Origin: Atherix ibis
Taxonomy: Eukaryota; Arthropoda; Insecta; Diptera; Athericidae
Length of the DNA: 64,000 nucleotides
Reading direction: 5' to 3'
NCBI GenBank assembly: GCA_958298945.1
Contig: OY282605.1
Coordinates: 113,890,267-113,954,266 of the forward strand
Both the position numbers and the translations under genes were made by a program. This document shows positions 32,845 through 44,225 of this stretch, piece after piece. The stretch's first letter is position 1. Every line of letters starts with the position of its first letter. The notes below the pieces were generated by a model, which had not been told where the DNA came from, searched no databases, and saw only the letters and a program-made list of their open reading frames with translations.

Positions 32845-35583
32845 TATATTTGCTATTTGAAAAAACTACTCGAATTTTAATTCAAATGTAAAATTTTAGT
32901 CTCTAAAAGAATTTGTTTTTAAATTAATTAAAATTAACAAAAAAAAAATTAAAATAAATAAATAATTAACAATAAAACAATAAAAATATGGACAAAAAGA
33001 GTAATTATAATCAAATTTAATAATAAAACAAGAAAAACTGTATGTATTTAGTTATTGTTAAGAGAAGAAGCAAGAAAATTTCAAATAAAATTTTTTTTTA
33101 TTATAATAATTTTTCTAAACATAAAAATATATAATTTATAAGCAAATGTTAATATATTAAAAACATAATTATTTCACTTAAAACATTTAAACACCAATAA
33201 TCCCTTCCATATAAAAAGATAAATTCATTTCAATATGAAATTTCCCTACTACTCGAAATTGTGTAAAAGAAATAATTTCCCTATATATATGTTTCTCTGT
33301 CGAAGCATACTGCGAAACTCCAAATATAATATGGCTGTCGTATTCAGATATCTGAAGGAAAACATCTGAAGGTCTCTTCCTCAATTTTTTGATAGCCATT
33401 GGATTGTGTTAATTATTTAGTTAAATATTAATTAATAATAGAATTTTGGAATAGCAAAGAATAGAACAGAGACATAATTGATGAATTCGTAAGTATAATT
33501 ATTTGTTATATAGCGAAAATAAAAATTAACAATGTCGCATACGAAGAAGAGAAGAAAAAAAAAGTTTTCAATAATGGAGTCTTTTTTTTTTTTAGGGGAA
33601 TTGTTCACGACATTGCGAGTTTATAATATATATAGAAAAAAAAATCCATATTGTATAATATAAAAATTTCTTTGTAAAAAAATTTTCCCAAAAAATTCTT
33701 TTATAGAAAATTCTAGAAATTATTTTGGTGTGTAGCTTGTCAAACTTTTCTTGTTTGGATAAAGTTTTGCAGAAAAATTGGTTTTTCTTTTTGTTTTTTT
33801 ATAGTTCACAAGAAATTTCATTATTCTGAGTCACAGAATTTTATAGAATATATTTTTTATATTTAATTCTCTTCATTCCGATATTAAAATAGTGTTGGAA
33901 TTTTGCAATGAAATTTCATAACATTTTCTAAGTGAAATAAATATTAAAATGTGTTTACATAAATCTTAAATAATTCTCGAGGTTGTAAGTACGTGCAAAG
34001 TTATCTTTAATTACGTTTCTGTGTATAACAATAAAACAAACTTGAAAGCAAATCGAGAAATAAGTAAATATATATATTTATATATATATATATTTTTGCT
34101 TCTAAATCATCTATATTTAGTGTGGTGCTCAAATAGAAAGAAACGATTTTTATACAAAATTCGTAGGAAGAAATATTACAAATCAAACTTAAATTTTTTG
34201 TAGGTTATAATTTCATCGTTTTCGTGTTGTTATGCAGCCCCGAAACTTATTTAATCAGGCGGTGATGATGTTATTAGAAAGAGAAAAAAAATAATAAAGT
34301 CGAAATTGTTTGTTGTTGGTTTTTATTTTTTGTGTGCATATCAACTCGATAATATTATCTTAGCTGATTTAATTTCTAATTACAAATTCGGAAACAATTT
34401 TTTTTTCTTTTTGTTTTTATTGAAAACTAAAAGGTAAATTATTGTAAATAAAATCGAAAGTCAAACAATTTGATTGAATATTAGAGAAAGAGAGAAACTA
34501 AAGAGTCGATTTTGATTTTCACTTTTTTTCGTCATTTTATTGGGGTTATTTTATTTCGTCTCTTCTCTTCTCTTTTCTTTTCTTCTAATTTTGACATAGC
34601 ATATGGTTGGCGGTGAACAAAAACAAATTAAAAAATTTGGACGAGAGAAAAAAAATAATTACAAATATGCATATTATATGGTGTCTACCGTTGTATAATT
34701 TTTTTTTTTTACACACTGATAATTCGTAATGTGTTAAAGGGTATGCGAGTGAGTGTTTGTGTGTGCGTGAACAAACACTTCCCTTTGTATGCATATAATC
34801 TATAGGATAGATAGAATGATGATAATATGTTGTTAAATTAATTGTGAATATAAATTCAGAATTAATGAATTTCCGATTAATAGGATTTTGGTATTAACTA
34901 TTATTGAAATTAATTTTGATGGGCCATTTTAAAAATATTTATTGAAATAAGTTTTTCTTCTGGGATACTTGCATTAGAAGAAAAAAAACAATTGTTATAG
35001 ACTAATTTTCTCCTATTTATTATTTCTCTTTAATAAAGATTCAAACTTGTTTGTATTTATTCCGAATGAATTGCAATTGTAATTTTGTGAAAATTCTCAT
35101 AAATATTTAATCGAGAGGACATTTTGTCTTTAATTTCACCTTATACGTGTATATTGACTGTATGTTGTTTGTTCTTGATAAGAATTGCCGTCGATAGAGT
35201 TGTGTAGGCACGACCACGTTAAAAACTTGACAAAAATTAAACATTCCTAAATGACCTCTTTTTTTTGTTATCAATACATTTTTTTTTTTAGCAAAAATTT
35301 CAAGTTTCTTTTTGATTGTTGGTTTTTTTTTACTTCTTTGTACAAAAAGAATTTTTAATCTAATAATTTTGCCATTTTGTGTCATGCATAGTATTGGCCA
35401 TTTGGTTCAGAGAGCGCTGATATTGGCCATTTGGTTCAGAGAGCCCTGATATCGGCCTTTGTGTTGATTAAACTTAGAAGGAGAAGCTATTTTCTTTTTC
35501 AATTTTTAAATATATTTTTTAAAACAAATTCAAGAGTAATTAATTACGTTAAGAGAACTAAAGAAAATATTAATAATTATCAA
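32845..35583. other. Long AT-rich intergenic stretch
   Basis: No gene can be supported. A 70-codon ATG frame on the minus strand at 33187-33399 (MAIKKLRKRPSDVFLQISEY...) has protein-like composition but no recognised domain. A 29-bp unit beginning TATTGGCCATTTGGTTCAGA is repeated at 35392-35420 and 35421-35449, with a partial third. The rest is dominated by poly-A/T and TA runs. Confidence 0.5.
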
Positions 35584-35670
35584 TCGGAGGTTTCCATAGC
35601 AACTTGACACTTTTGAGTATTTTCATATTGAAAATACTCAAAAGTGTCAAGTTGCTATTGAAAAACCCGA
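35584..35670. repeat. Perfect 30-bp palindrome, candidate minimal transposon
   Basis: ATAGCAACTTGACACTTTTG... at 35596-35625 pairs perfectly with 35629-35658 around a 3-nt loop. The outer flanks (TCGGAGGTTTCC and complement of TCGGGTTTTTCA) continue the inverted repeat imperfectly, and a TA follows at 35671-35672. The outer part resembles the GGGTTTTC ends of the DD41D element at 31955. Confidence 0.85.
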
Positions 35671-35879
35671 TATACAATATATTCGGAATGGGATTAAATT
35701 CTTGTCATTTTTTAAACAAAGTTTGTCGTTTATATAATAACATAGAAGGTGATTTTATTCCAAATAGTCCCCCATCAGAAGTAACCACTTTCTGTCATAT
35801 TTCGGCAAATAAACGGATACTTTGAAAGAATAATATTTGTTTTTTTGACTCGATCCATTAATTGTAATATTTTTGAATA

Positions 35880-36240
35880 CTTTGATGAGAAGCGAACCCG
35901 CTATTCGGAAAAGATCGACTGGAAATTAGAAATCTGAAGAAGGAATGTCTGTCGGATACGGTGGGGCCTGGCGTGTCTTGCAGCAGAATCAGCTTGGCAT
36001 TTCCATCGGTCTATTCCGGCTGCTTTTCTTTTACAGCTTAATTCAGTCATATTATCTGCAGTCGATAACGATCTCCAGTGATCCCACCAGATACAAAGCG
36101 TGACCTTCAAAATTTGAATATTGCATTTCGGCGTTGATGGGCCTGATTCCCTTGGCTTTATTCATGCTTTAACACGTTTGGAGTAGTATCATAGTAAATC
36201 CATTTTTCGTCGCTTAAAACTTACTACTTTTTGGGACATT
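35880..36240 (-). pseudogene. mariner transposase fragment
   Basis: Minus-strand readings in two frames give SDEKWIYYDTTP (first catalytic box) at about 36185-36220 and MKVTLCIWWDHW at 36070-36110, the block following it in mellifera/cecropia-like mariners. The remainder is scrambled by frameshifts. Confidence 0.7.
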
Positions 36241-36342
36241 TCCATTCCATGCTAACACTCACCGACACTAGACCTAATAAAATTTAACGCAATTGGTGGT
36301 AATCAGATATTTTCCAAGTCCTTGTCGTCCAATTAGCGCTAA

Positions 36343-36640
36343 AAAAAATTGCCATCGATCAAAACTTCTCATTTAGTTAGCGTCGCTCCATCCTCATTTC
36401 GAAAGCAGTTTGACTCGGTCGGACGATGCCGCCCAATAAAAATCGACACCAAACAGGATGATTTTCTGGATGCAAAGAAAGTTCCAAGAAATGTTGTGGT
36501 TTTTTTTGTGTTTCTTGTTTTACGTAGCCATTCAGCCAAATATGCGCTTTGTCATTCAAGATGATCTTTCTGAGATTTGGTGAAATTGCACTATCGCGAC
36601 GCGTTGAAGCAAAACACAAACGTATAAGAATGACGACGCT
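36343..36640 (-). pseudogene. DD41D transposase fragment
   Basis: The minus-strand frame reads IILNDKAHIWLNGYVKQE, then LHPENHPVWCRFLLGGIVRP, matching the catalytic-domain start of DD41D transposases (compare MHPQRVTVWCGFWTGGIIGP at 43439-44225). The first catalytic Asp is kept in NDKAHIW. Confidence 0.75.
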
Positions 36641-36645
36641 GTCAA

Positions 36646-36796
36646 AGTCTGTTCAAAAAGTATCGCGAATTGAATTTCCGCGGGTTACGAATATTCGATT
36701 TTTTGTGGCGTTATGTTGGTCCTCATGTCTCCCACTTATGCCGACAAGTTCGGCCATTTTGAATGTTCAGTTAAATATTTTTTGACAGCTGATTAA
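36646..36796 (+). mobile_element. Solo terminal repeat of the long-TIR mariner
   Basis: About 150 bp identical in order to the left end of the elements at 12502 and 45873 (TGTTCAAAAAGTATCGCGAA, CCGCGGGTTACG, GCCGACAAGTTCGGCCATTT, GACAGCTG). No internal part or second end is present. Confidence 0.85.
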
Positions 36797-36819
36797 GTAG
36801 TTTCGTTTCATTATCCTGT

Positions 36820-37570
36820 TGGAACTATACCTTCCCTATTGATCAATTCTGGCCTTTTTTCTTTAAGTGAATCATTCAATTTGTCCAACTGATTACAGTA
36901 CACTTCAGAATTGATCGTTGTGTTGTTCTGTAGAAGCTCAAAATAAACGATTTCTTTGAAATCCCACGAAACAAATAGCATAACCTTTTTTTGATGAATA
37001 TTGGCTTTCGAAGTGCTTTGAGACGGTTCATATTTTCTAGTCCAGGATGTTTTGCACCTAACATTGTTGTAGACAACACATTTCTCGTCCCCAGTGATGA
37101 TACGTTTCAAAAATGGATCATTTTCTTGGTGTTTGACAAGCAAATCAAAAACCTCAATGCGACGGCACAAATTTTTTTCCATACGAAGATGAGGAACCCA
37201 TATATCGAGCTTTGAGATTAAACATAGCCGTTCGTATTCGATAAATTTAATCTCTCAGCGATCTCACGAGTTGTTATTCGCCGGTTTGCATCAATTAATG
37301 CCTTTATTGTGTCTTCATCAGCTTCAACTGACCTTCCAGAACGTGGTGCGCATCTTCGAGATCAAAATTGCCGGATCGAAATTTTGCAAACCAGCTTTTG
37401 TCACTGGCGCTCACTTAACACATCTTCTCCATACACATCGGATAATTTTTTTTTTGCTTGAACAGCATTTTTATCTTTTCTATAGAGAAAAAGTAAAATA
37501 TGCCGAAAATGCAGTTTTTCACTTTCCATATTTAAAAGGTTATCAACCAAAAACTACTGTGCAGAATCAA
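36820..37570 (-). pseudogene. mellifera-like mariner transposase, truncated
   Basis: The frame at 36811-37182 gives DPFLKRIITGDEKCVVYNNV (first catalytic Asp), SQSTSKANIHQKKVMLFVSW, LDKLNDSLKEKRPELINREG and stops at the point where the second catalytic box is expected. Upstream to about 37570 the N-terminal half can be followed in broken frames. The 3' third is missing next to the solo terminal repeat of another family. Confidence 0.82.
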
Positions 37571-37878
37571 TCGAATTTTTTCACAAGCAAGCTTTGCTAT
37601 GTCAGCTGTCAAAATACATATGATTATGCGGCTTAAGTGTGAAGTTGGTTGTGAAAAAATACAATTAAGACCTCTGTTGGTGAAAAACGAAATTATTTTC
37701 CAATATTTTAGTGTTTTTTAGACTAAATAGTAGATCTTAACGTGGGTTAGTCTGTGACCCACGGGTCATAGGTTCCCCATCACTGGTCTAGCTTATGTTA
37801 AATCTTTTCTTATTGCTCGTTTTGTTTGTAAAAAAAATTACTTGCCTTATATTAAGTATTACATTTTTTTTTAACAAT
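37571..37878. other. Short intergenic stretch, nothing recognised
   Basis: AT-rich DNA between two mariners. Confidence 0.45.
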
Positions 37879-37880
37879 TA

Positions 37881-39021
37881 CCAGGTGTATAAGCTTAAAT
37901 CCGCTGTTTTTAGTAAAAAAAACACTTTTTTTTTCATAAAAAGCAAAAAAACAAATTTATTCAAAGTACTTGCCCCCGCTAGCTACACATTTTTCCCATC
38001 TCTCGGGCAATTTGTCGATACCACGCCACAAAAATTCCTTTTCTTTCGAGGCCCCTCATCAAGCCATTTTCGGATGGCCCATCGACGAAAACAGGTGGTA
38101 GTAGGAAGGGGTCAGGTCTGGTGAATAAGCCAGGTAGTACCTCCCAGTTGAGTGTCTCCAAGTACTTTCGGAGCATTTTTAATGTGTGCGATGGTGCATT
38201 GTCATGGAGGAAAATCAGATTGTCATGTCTTTGTTGATAATCTGTCCTTTTTTCACGCAGAGCACGATGCAATTTGATCAGTTGTTGGTAGTAGCGGTGG
38301 GCATTGACAGTTTCACCAGGTTTCAACATCTCATAGTATACGACACCCTGCTGATCCCTCCAAACGCACAGCATCGTCTTTCGTCCGAAGCGATTTGTTC
38401 TTGGGGAAGATGTTGATGTTTGGCCGGGATCATATGCCTATCGTTCAATTCATGCGGCACCCATTTTCCGATCTCTTCAATCTTCCCCATGACACGCAGA
38501 CGCATGGAAATGGCTGGTTGAGTAACACCCAATTGCTCCGCGAGCATATTTTGCGATTGGGTATCGTCTTCGTCCAAAAGAGCCTGCAATTGATGGTCCT
38601 CAACCTTCCTAGGCCGATTTTCACGCTTCTTGTCTCACAAGTCAAAATTGCCGTCTTTGAACCGACCATATCCGATAAAGCACTGCCACCATATCCCTCC
38701 GATATGTTCCGATATGTTGTTTCCGATAAAGCACTGCCACCATATCCCTCCATAAGCTGTCAATGCGATTCGGCAGCCGATTTCTTCAAATTGAAGCAGA
38801 AAAGCAGAGCTTCCCGCATATGTTCTTTTTTTGGTACAAAACTAGACATGTTTACCAAAGGAAAAATGTATGTTGTTGTACGAAATTGCTGACAACGTGC
38901 ACTGATTAATGTTGACAGATGTCAAACTCATAAAACAAAAAATATGGCGTGCCCATGTTAGCTTAATACGCGCACTCACGCCATCTATGATCAAACATCG
39001 GACTTAAGCTTATACACCTGG
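37881..39021 (-). mobile_element. Mos1-like mariner, copy C, inactive
   Basis: Ends CCAGGTGTATAAGCTTAAAT and its near complement, flanked by TA at 37879-37880 and 39022-39023; 1,141 bp. It has lost internal segments and contains a local duplication at about 38668-38750 (CGATAAAGCACTGCCACCAT occurs twice). Confidence 0.92.
37979..38850 (-). pseudogene. Mos1-like mariner transposase, copy C
   Basis: The N-terminal start (MSSFVPKKEHMREALLFCF) is near 38850. A deletion joins ELNDRH directly to the linker after the first catalytic box, removing the GDEK segment. FLHDNAPSHT is present near 38215, but the SPDQAPSD box is frameshifted into GLFTRPDPF. A duplication of about 40 bp breaks the helix-turn-helix part. 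Confidence 0.88.
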
Positions 39022-39023
39022 TA

Positions 39024-39647
39024 AATCTGAAAAAAAAACTCATAAAAATTAAGTCCAGTAAGCTTAAAAAAAATAAAAAAGCAACTTTAATATTATGTTG
39101 AATATTTCAATAAAAGTAAATATTTAGCTGGAAGAGTTCGCATACAAAAAAGATCACACGTTTATATTGTAGTCATGCTATTCAAACACCATTCAAGGAT
39201 GTATATTTTTGCCTTTATGCTCGTTTTCAAATTTTTACGTGCATCGATTAATATAGTCCTAACATGTAGGGGTGTGTGTGAATATTGTTGTTGCAGTTAT
39301 ATTTACAAATTACAAAAGCCTTCCATAGGGAAATTTTACATTCTTTTTAATTTTCTTCAATATAATAGAAGCTTTCTTCTACTATAGTCCAATTTCAAGT
39401 ACGTTCAGCAACTAATATATTCTCCATTGTTACTACGAAACAGTATAATTGCACTCCTTCATCATCCGATATTCTTTACATAAAAGGATAGTACAAAATT
39501 TTATTTTTGTAATAAATAATTTTCGATTATGGAGAAAGAATTCGAATATTATTTCGTATAAAACATCTTTCCTTAAATTGTTCGGAGGGAATAAATTCGT
39601 GCTTATTTATTTTTTAGCAGAGCCAGAATATGTGGTTTTTTTTTGTA
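39024..39647. other. AT-rich intergenic stretch
   Basis: Frames at 39175-39387 and 39449-39664 show no domain. No gene seen. Confidence 0.5.
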
Positions 39648-39649
39648 TA

Positions 39650-40380
39650 CAGGATGGCCATTAAAAGATTTTTAGAGATAAATAACTTTAAAATAAAACG
39701 CATAAAAATCGAGGTAATAGCCATAGTATTGGCTTTATTAGAAAGACAATTTTATGTCATTAGCATTTAAAGATGATTTTCAGAATATGGGCTGGTTCTT
39801 ATAAATCGCAATCTGGAAGTTTAATTTTCTACCACTTTTTCGAACATGTGGGGTCGTATATCGGCAATAACGCGCCGAATCTTGGAAGTTGTCTATCGTG
39901 TCTGGTGTTTTAGAGTAAACTACATCGAATGTTTCCTTAAATAAATTGTTTGTGGCGCGTGCTGTATGACATTTTGCGCCGTCTTGTTGAAACTATAGCC
40001 TTTTTCACATTAATGCCATTCAATTGGGGGAACGAAATAGTCAGTAATCATGGGTCTATAGCGCTCTCCATTGACTGTAACGTTCTGGCCGGCATTATTT
40101 TTGAAGAAATATGGATCAAAGATGCCACCAACCCACGAAAAGCACACCAAACAGTGACTTTTTGTGGATGTAACGCCGTCTAATAAAGGCTTTTGGATTT
40201 TCCTCACTTCGAATGCGGCATTTTTGCTTCTTACCGAAGAGCAAAAGCAACCTCGTTTTCGAAATAAATTTGCAAGCGTGTTGTTCTGGCGTAAATCTAT
40301 TCAAAGTAAATTTGGCAAACCAAATTGACCACAAATAATCTGTCAGTTGTAAAATTGGTTCTCGTTATAAAAAGTGTTGC
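39650..40380 (-). mobile_element. DD41D element, decayed, right end unclear
   Basis: The left end CAGGATGGCCATTAAAAG follows a TA at 39648-39649 and resembles CAGGGTGGGCCATTTCATAG at 43439. Minus-strand readings include SEENPKAFIRRRYIHKKS, GGIFDPYFFKNNAG and VTVNGERYRPMITDYFVPP, the middle of a DD41D transposase. The second catalytic box is rearranged and no complete frame exists. Confidence 0.78.
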
Positions 40381-41899
40381 CAACTCTAAAAATTAACCCC
40401 TAAAAAACACCCATTATGAACACGTTTTCTAAATTTTTTTAGTATTACACAATTTTCCTGCTCAAAAATAAAGGGCCCTTTCCACAATATTTGCCAAGAC
40501 CGTACACACGGTTTTCTAATCATAAAACATAAGTAGCCCCAGAAATCTGATGTCGTTCAAACAATGAAGCCAAAGAATCTCAGAATTTTTTTATAATTAT
40601 TTGCTCACCGAAAGTTTTACGTCGGTGATCCATAGTTGCTCTGAAAGTGTGTGCAGAATCCCCATCCAGTAGGAACCATTCCTCCTGCAAATCTTTGAGC
40701 ACTGAACATATAAAATTTTCAAGCATTATCCTATACAGGGCTCGGTTTTTTCTTACTGACTTACCTTCCTCATTTTTGGGTATGCAATTTTATGCTGATG
40801 TTATTCTTTGCGATTATCAATATCTTAAAATTTTCATTGTTGTTTGCGTTTAAATTAAAATGGACATTACTCATTATCAAGTTGTTCAAAAAATTTGTTA
40901 TCATTTTGCTGAGTATCTTGGACTATTTGAATCTTATATGGAAATGCTTTTGAATCCAGTTTAGACTCTCAAGGGCACTCTGCCGACTGATCTAGTTTTT
41001 TCAAACCGGGCGATTAGATTTCAAATTATGTAATAGTAAAAATGTTTCTTGTCACTGGAATAGGAAAACTCAATAAGGTTTGCTCGTTGCTGAGCATCAT
41101 ACGTGGCCATTTTTACCCCCCAATAAGATGTTCTATAACCTACAAAAAATTTGAAATGAAATTATAAATCATTCAGTTTTTCAATGGCGACCCTGTAGAA
41201 ACTGACCAGTTTGCCATTTAAAATCCAGATGCGACAGTCCAAATATGCACTCTCATTTATTGCTAAACACAATTTTAAGTAAGCTTATTATTTGTGTAAA
41301 TTTTTAATCAGTCGTCGTATTTTATTTTATTTATTCCATATTCGAATCAATTTAAAAAAATGATTATTTAATCATGATAATTATAACATGTTACTGATTA
41401 ATGCGACGATTTTTTTTTATCTTTTATTATTCAAGTTTATAAAATTGTCCTAGAACTTTCGACTGTCCGTAAAATTTGACTGGTTATCATTTTATTAAAT
41501 TTAGATTAAAAATCGCGAGGAATAAAATTGCAATAACTGATAAGTTCCACTACATTTTATTGTGATTCTGATCATATTTACAGACGTTTAATTCCAAATG
41601 AATCGTAGGACAATGACTAGTGAATACAATCCGACCGACGTGTTATAGTGTATTTCCTGAAAATAAGTCGTAGAATTAGTTTCAAATATAAAATGCCCGG
41701 AAGTGGGTTACTTTTATGTGATAATTATGACGTTGACGTTTTCGTATAATATACGTGATGAGTTGTCTCTTCGCTATTACTCTCTAAGAACATGATAATC
41801 GTATTTAGTCATTTCAATTTTTTATTAGAATGTTTTTTTTTTTGATTATATCACATGTATTTTTTATTTCAATAAATATATTTAACGTACTGTGTGGCT
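40381..41899. other. Intergenic stretch, nothing recognised
   Basis: No conserved reading found on either strand; a 68-codon frame at 40647-40853 has no domain. AT-rich toward the right. Confidence 0.45.
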
Positions 41900-42150
41900 T
41901 GTGGCGCCGTTTTCTTCGAACGACATTGGTTTGGATTAAAATCTTCTAGTCGAGTATCATACGGCCATAACGCTCAAAATTGACGGTAACGTCTACTCCT
42001 TTATTTTCAAAGAAATACGGTCCAGACAAAAATGAACTCCAAACAGTTACTTTTTGCGGATACAGTGGCTTGTCGACAGTCGCTTGAGGATTTCCAGAGC
42101 CCCATATAACGAAAATTTGCTTATTGACGTATACACCGAGTCATATAGGG
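41900..42150 (-). pseudogene. DD41D transposase fragment
   Basis: Minus-strand reading YVNKQIFVIWGSGNPQATV, LYPQKVTVWSSFLSGPYFFE and DVTVNFERYGRMILD corresponds to the middle of the DD41D transposase. A short deletion removed the GGIIG segment. Confidence 0.75.
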
Positions 42151-43436
42151 TAAAATTTTGTTTAAAAAAATTTTCATCCAAAGTTCGATTTGGCATATTT
42201 TTTGCGAATTCCATAATCAGTTAATCAATTTACAATGTGATATGGCAAACTTCGAATCTGATATAATATACTTGTATGTGTTGGGCAGCTGTCAAACGAC
42301 TTGGCCATACTTTTCAAATCACAAACTTAATAAACCGGTAAATTAAATAACAAGCAAATAAATTTTATAGACTTTCGGAAATTTTTAGAGTACCGAACAC
42401 CGTGCTTATTTGATATTTGTTTACACTTTTGATTATAACAGATATCTGGGAAATGGAATTTCAAGTTTGTTTCTATTTAATATTTAAAGTATTTTCGTAC
42501 AAGACAGTGTAACACTGTCACTATTGTTGTTGTTTTTTTAAATGAAAGATTAGCTTCCGCCGAGCGTGCAATGCACGATTTTCTACTGCAAATGTTCCAC
42601 TGTCAAATCGTTTAATTCTACGAACAGTAGGTATATTAAGTGAATGTTTTTTTTCTCGACGACGAGCAATTTTTACCTGTTGCAAGCATGGGGAAGTGGA
42701 AATTGTGCGAATCTATAACCTATACGAGTACATGATTTAATCGCGCGTGCGCGTTCATATATTACCTATGACGTTTATTTTGACATTGGACAGTACATTC
42801 ATGCATGCGTATTTATTTTATGTACAATATGATAAATTTTATTTTTTTCATGACTATTATTTATTCTTTATAATTTAAAGCTAATTTAAAAGTAGCAAAA
42901 ACTAGTGTAGTATAATTGACAAATTTTTACATCTAAAGGATTTAATGTAAAATTTGTTATAATTAATATAAAAAATGAAAAATGCTGATTTTAAAATTGA
43001 AAATTAAAAGAAAAAGTAAATCAAAAGGAAATTAATATTAACGAATGCGAACAAGTAAATAAAATAAGAACAGCAGCGACCACCAACTAGAGAATTCACA
43101 AATAAACAAAAAGCACAAATCGTTTGAACGACCAAAAATATAATTCAACATGTTGAACGATCGCGATTACAACATTTTTGTAGATCTTTATTCAAGTGAT
43201 TAAACCATGATTGGAGTGCTCGTGCAATGCACGTTTATTGTTCGCGGCAAATCTGCACGAGCAAAATTCAAACATTTTTGTGCATATGTGACAATGTTGG
43301 ACAAGCAAAAAAGGAGACATTTTCCTTTATCTAAGCTTAATTGTGATGTTCGATTTATCAACGTACTCGTATTTATAATTATTCTGAACGGGATTTTATT
43401 TTTTGAAATAAACTAGAATTTTATTTGCTATATTAC
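42151..43436. other. Intergenic stretch, nothing recognised
   Basis: AT-rich, with frames at 42158-42346 and 43207-43416 that show no domain. Confidence 0.45.
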
Positions 43437-43438
43437 TA

Positions 43439-44225
43439 CAGGGTGGGCCATTTCATAGTTACATTTTAAAAAGTAAATAAAATAAAAAACTAGATTATAT
43501 TTTTTTAAATTTCCGGTTTTATTAGAAAGATTGAACTTTGAAATTTAAGAATGAAACACAACATCATTTAAATGCTTGCCACGGCTGGCCTTACAGTACC
43601 ACATTCGCTCGACCCAATTTTTCAATACATTTTCGATTGTCTGGGCCTGTATCTCTTCAATGGCAACTTTGATTTCGTGTTTCAAGGCCTCAATTGTCTC
43701 TGGATGGCTTGCGTAACATTTATCCCTAACGGCTCCTCACAGAAAATAATCCAACGGGCTCAAATCACAGTTCCGAGACGGCCACTTGACATCAGAATTT
43801 CGACTGATTATTTGGTTTTTGAAAGCAGTGCCCAAAAGTTGGATTGTTACGTTGGCTGTGTGGCAAGTGGCCCCGTCCTGTTGAAACAAAATGTCGGCCA
43901 TGCCATTCTCTTCAACTTTTGGAAACAAAACTTCGTTGAGCATGCCACGATAGCGCTCACCATTGCCCGTAGCGGCGGCTACTTCATCATTTTCAAAGAA
44001 AAACGGGCCAATGATGCCTCCAGTCCAAAATCCGCACCAAACCGTGACTCGTTGTGGATGCATCCGCTTTTCCATGTTGACGTATGGATTTTCTGAGCCC
44101 CAGATGTGACAATTTTGTTTGTTGACAAAATTAAATAGTTCCCGCAGAAGCTTTAGAAAAAAAAATTTCGAATCGTTGGAAAACTTTATTAGATTCGGTT
44201 TGTTAGAAAATACCACACTATTCAA
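43439..44225 (-). mobile_element. DD41D element, 3' two-thirds
   Basis: The end CAGGGTGGGCCATTTCATAG follows a TA at 43437-43438. The transposase can be read from about 44150 to its natural C-terminus near 43551. The other end of the element was not found, so the 5' third is lost or too decayed. Confidence 0.85.
43551..44150 (-). pseudogene. DD41D transposase, best-preserved copy
   Basis: The reading runs FVNKQNCHIWGSENP, MHPQRVTVWCGFWTGGIIGP, NGERYRGMLNEVLFPK, LFQQDGATCHTA (second Asp) and RNCDLSPLDYFL (third Asp); 41 residues separate the two Asps, which defines the group. The Trp codon after DYFL is TGA, a stop; beyond it the same frame continues through GAVRDKCYASHP and ENVLKNWVERM to the end. 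The N-terminal DNA-binding domain and first Asp are missing. Confidence 0.88.
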
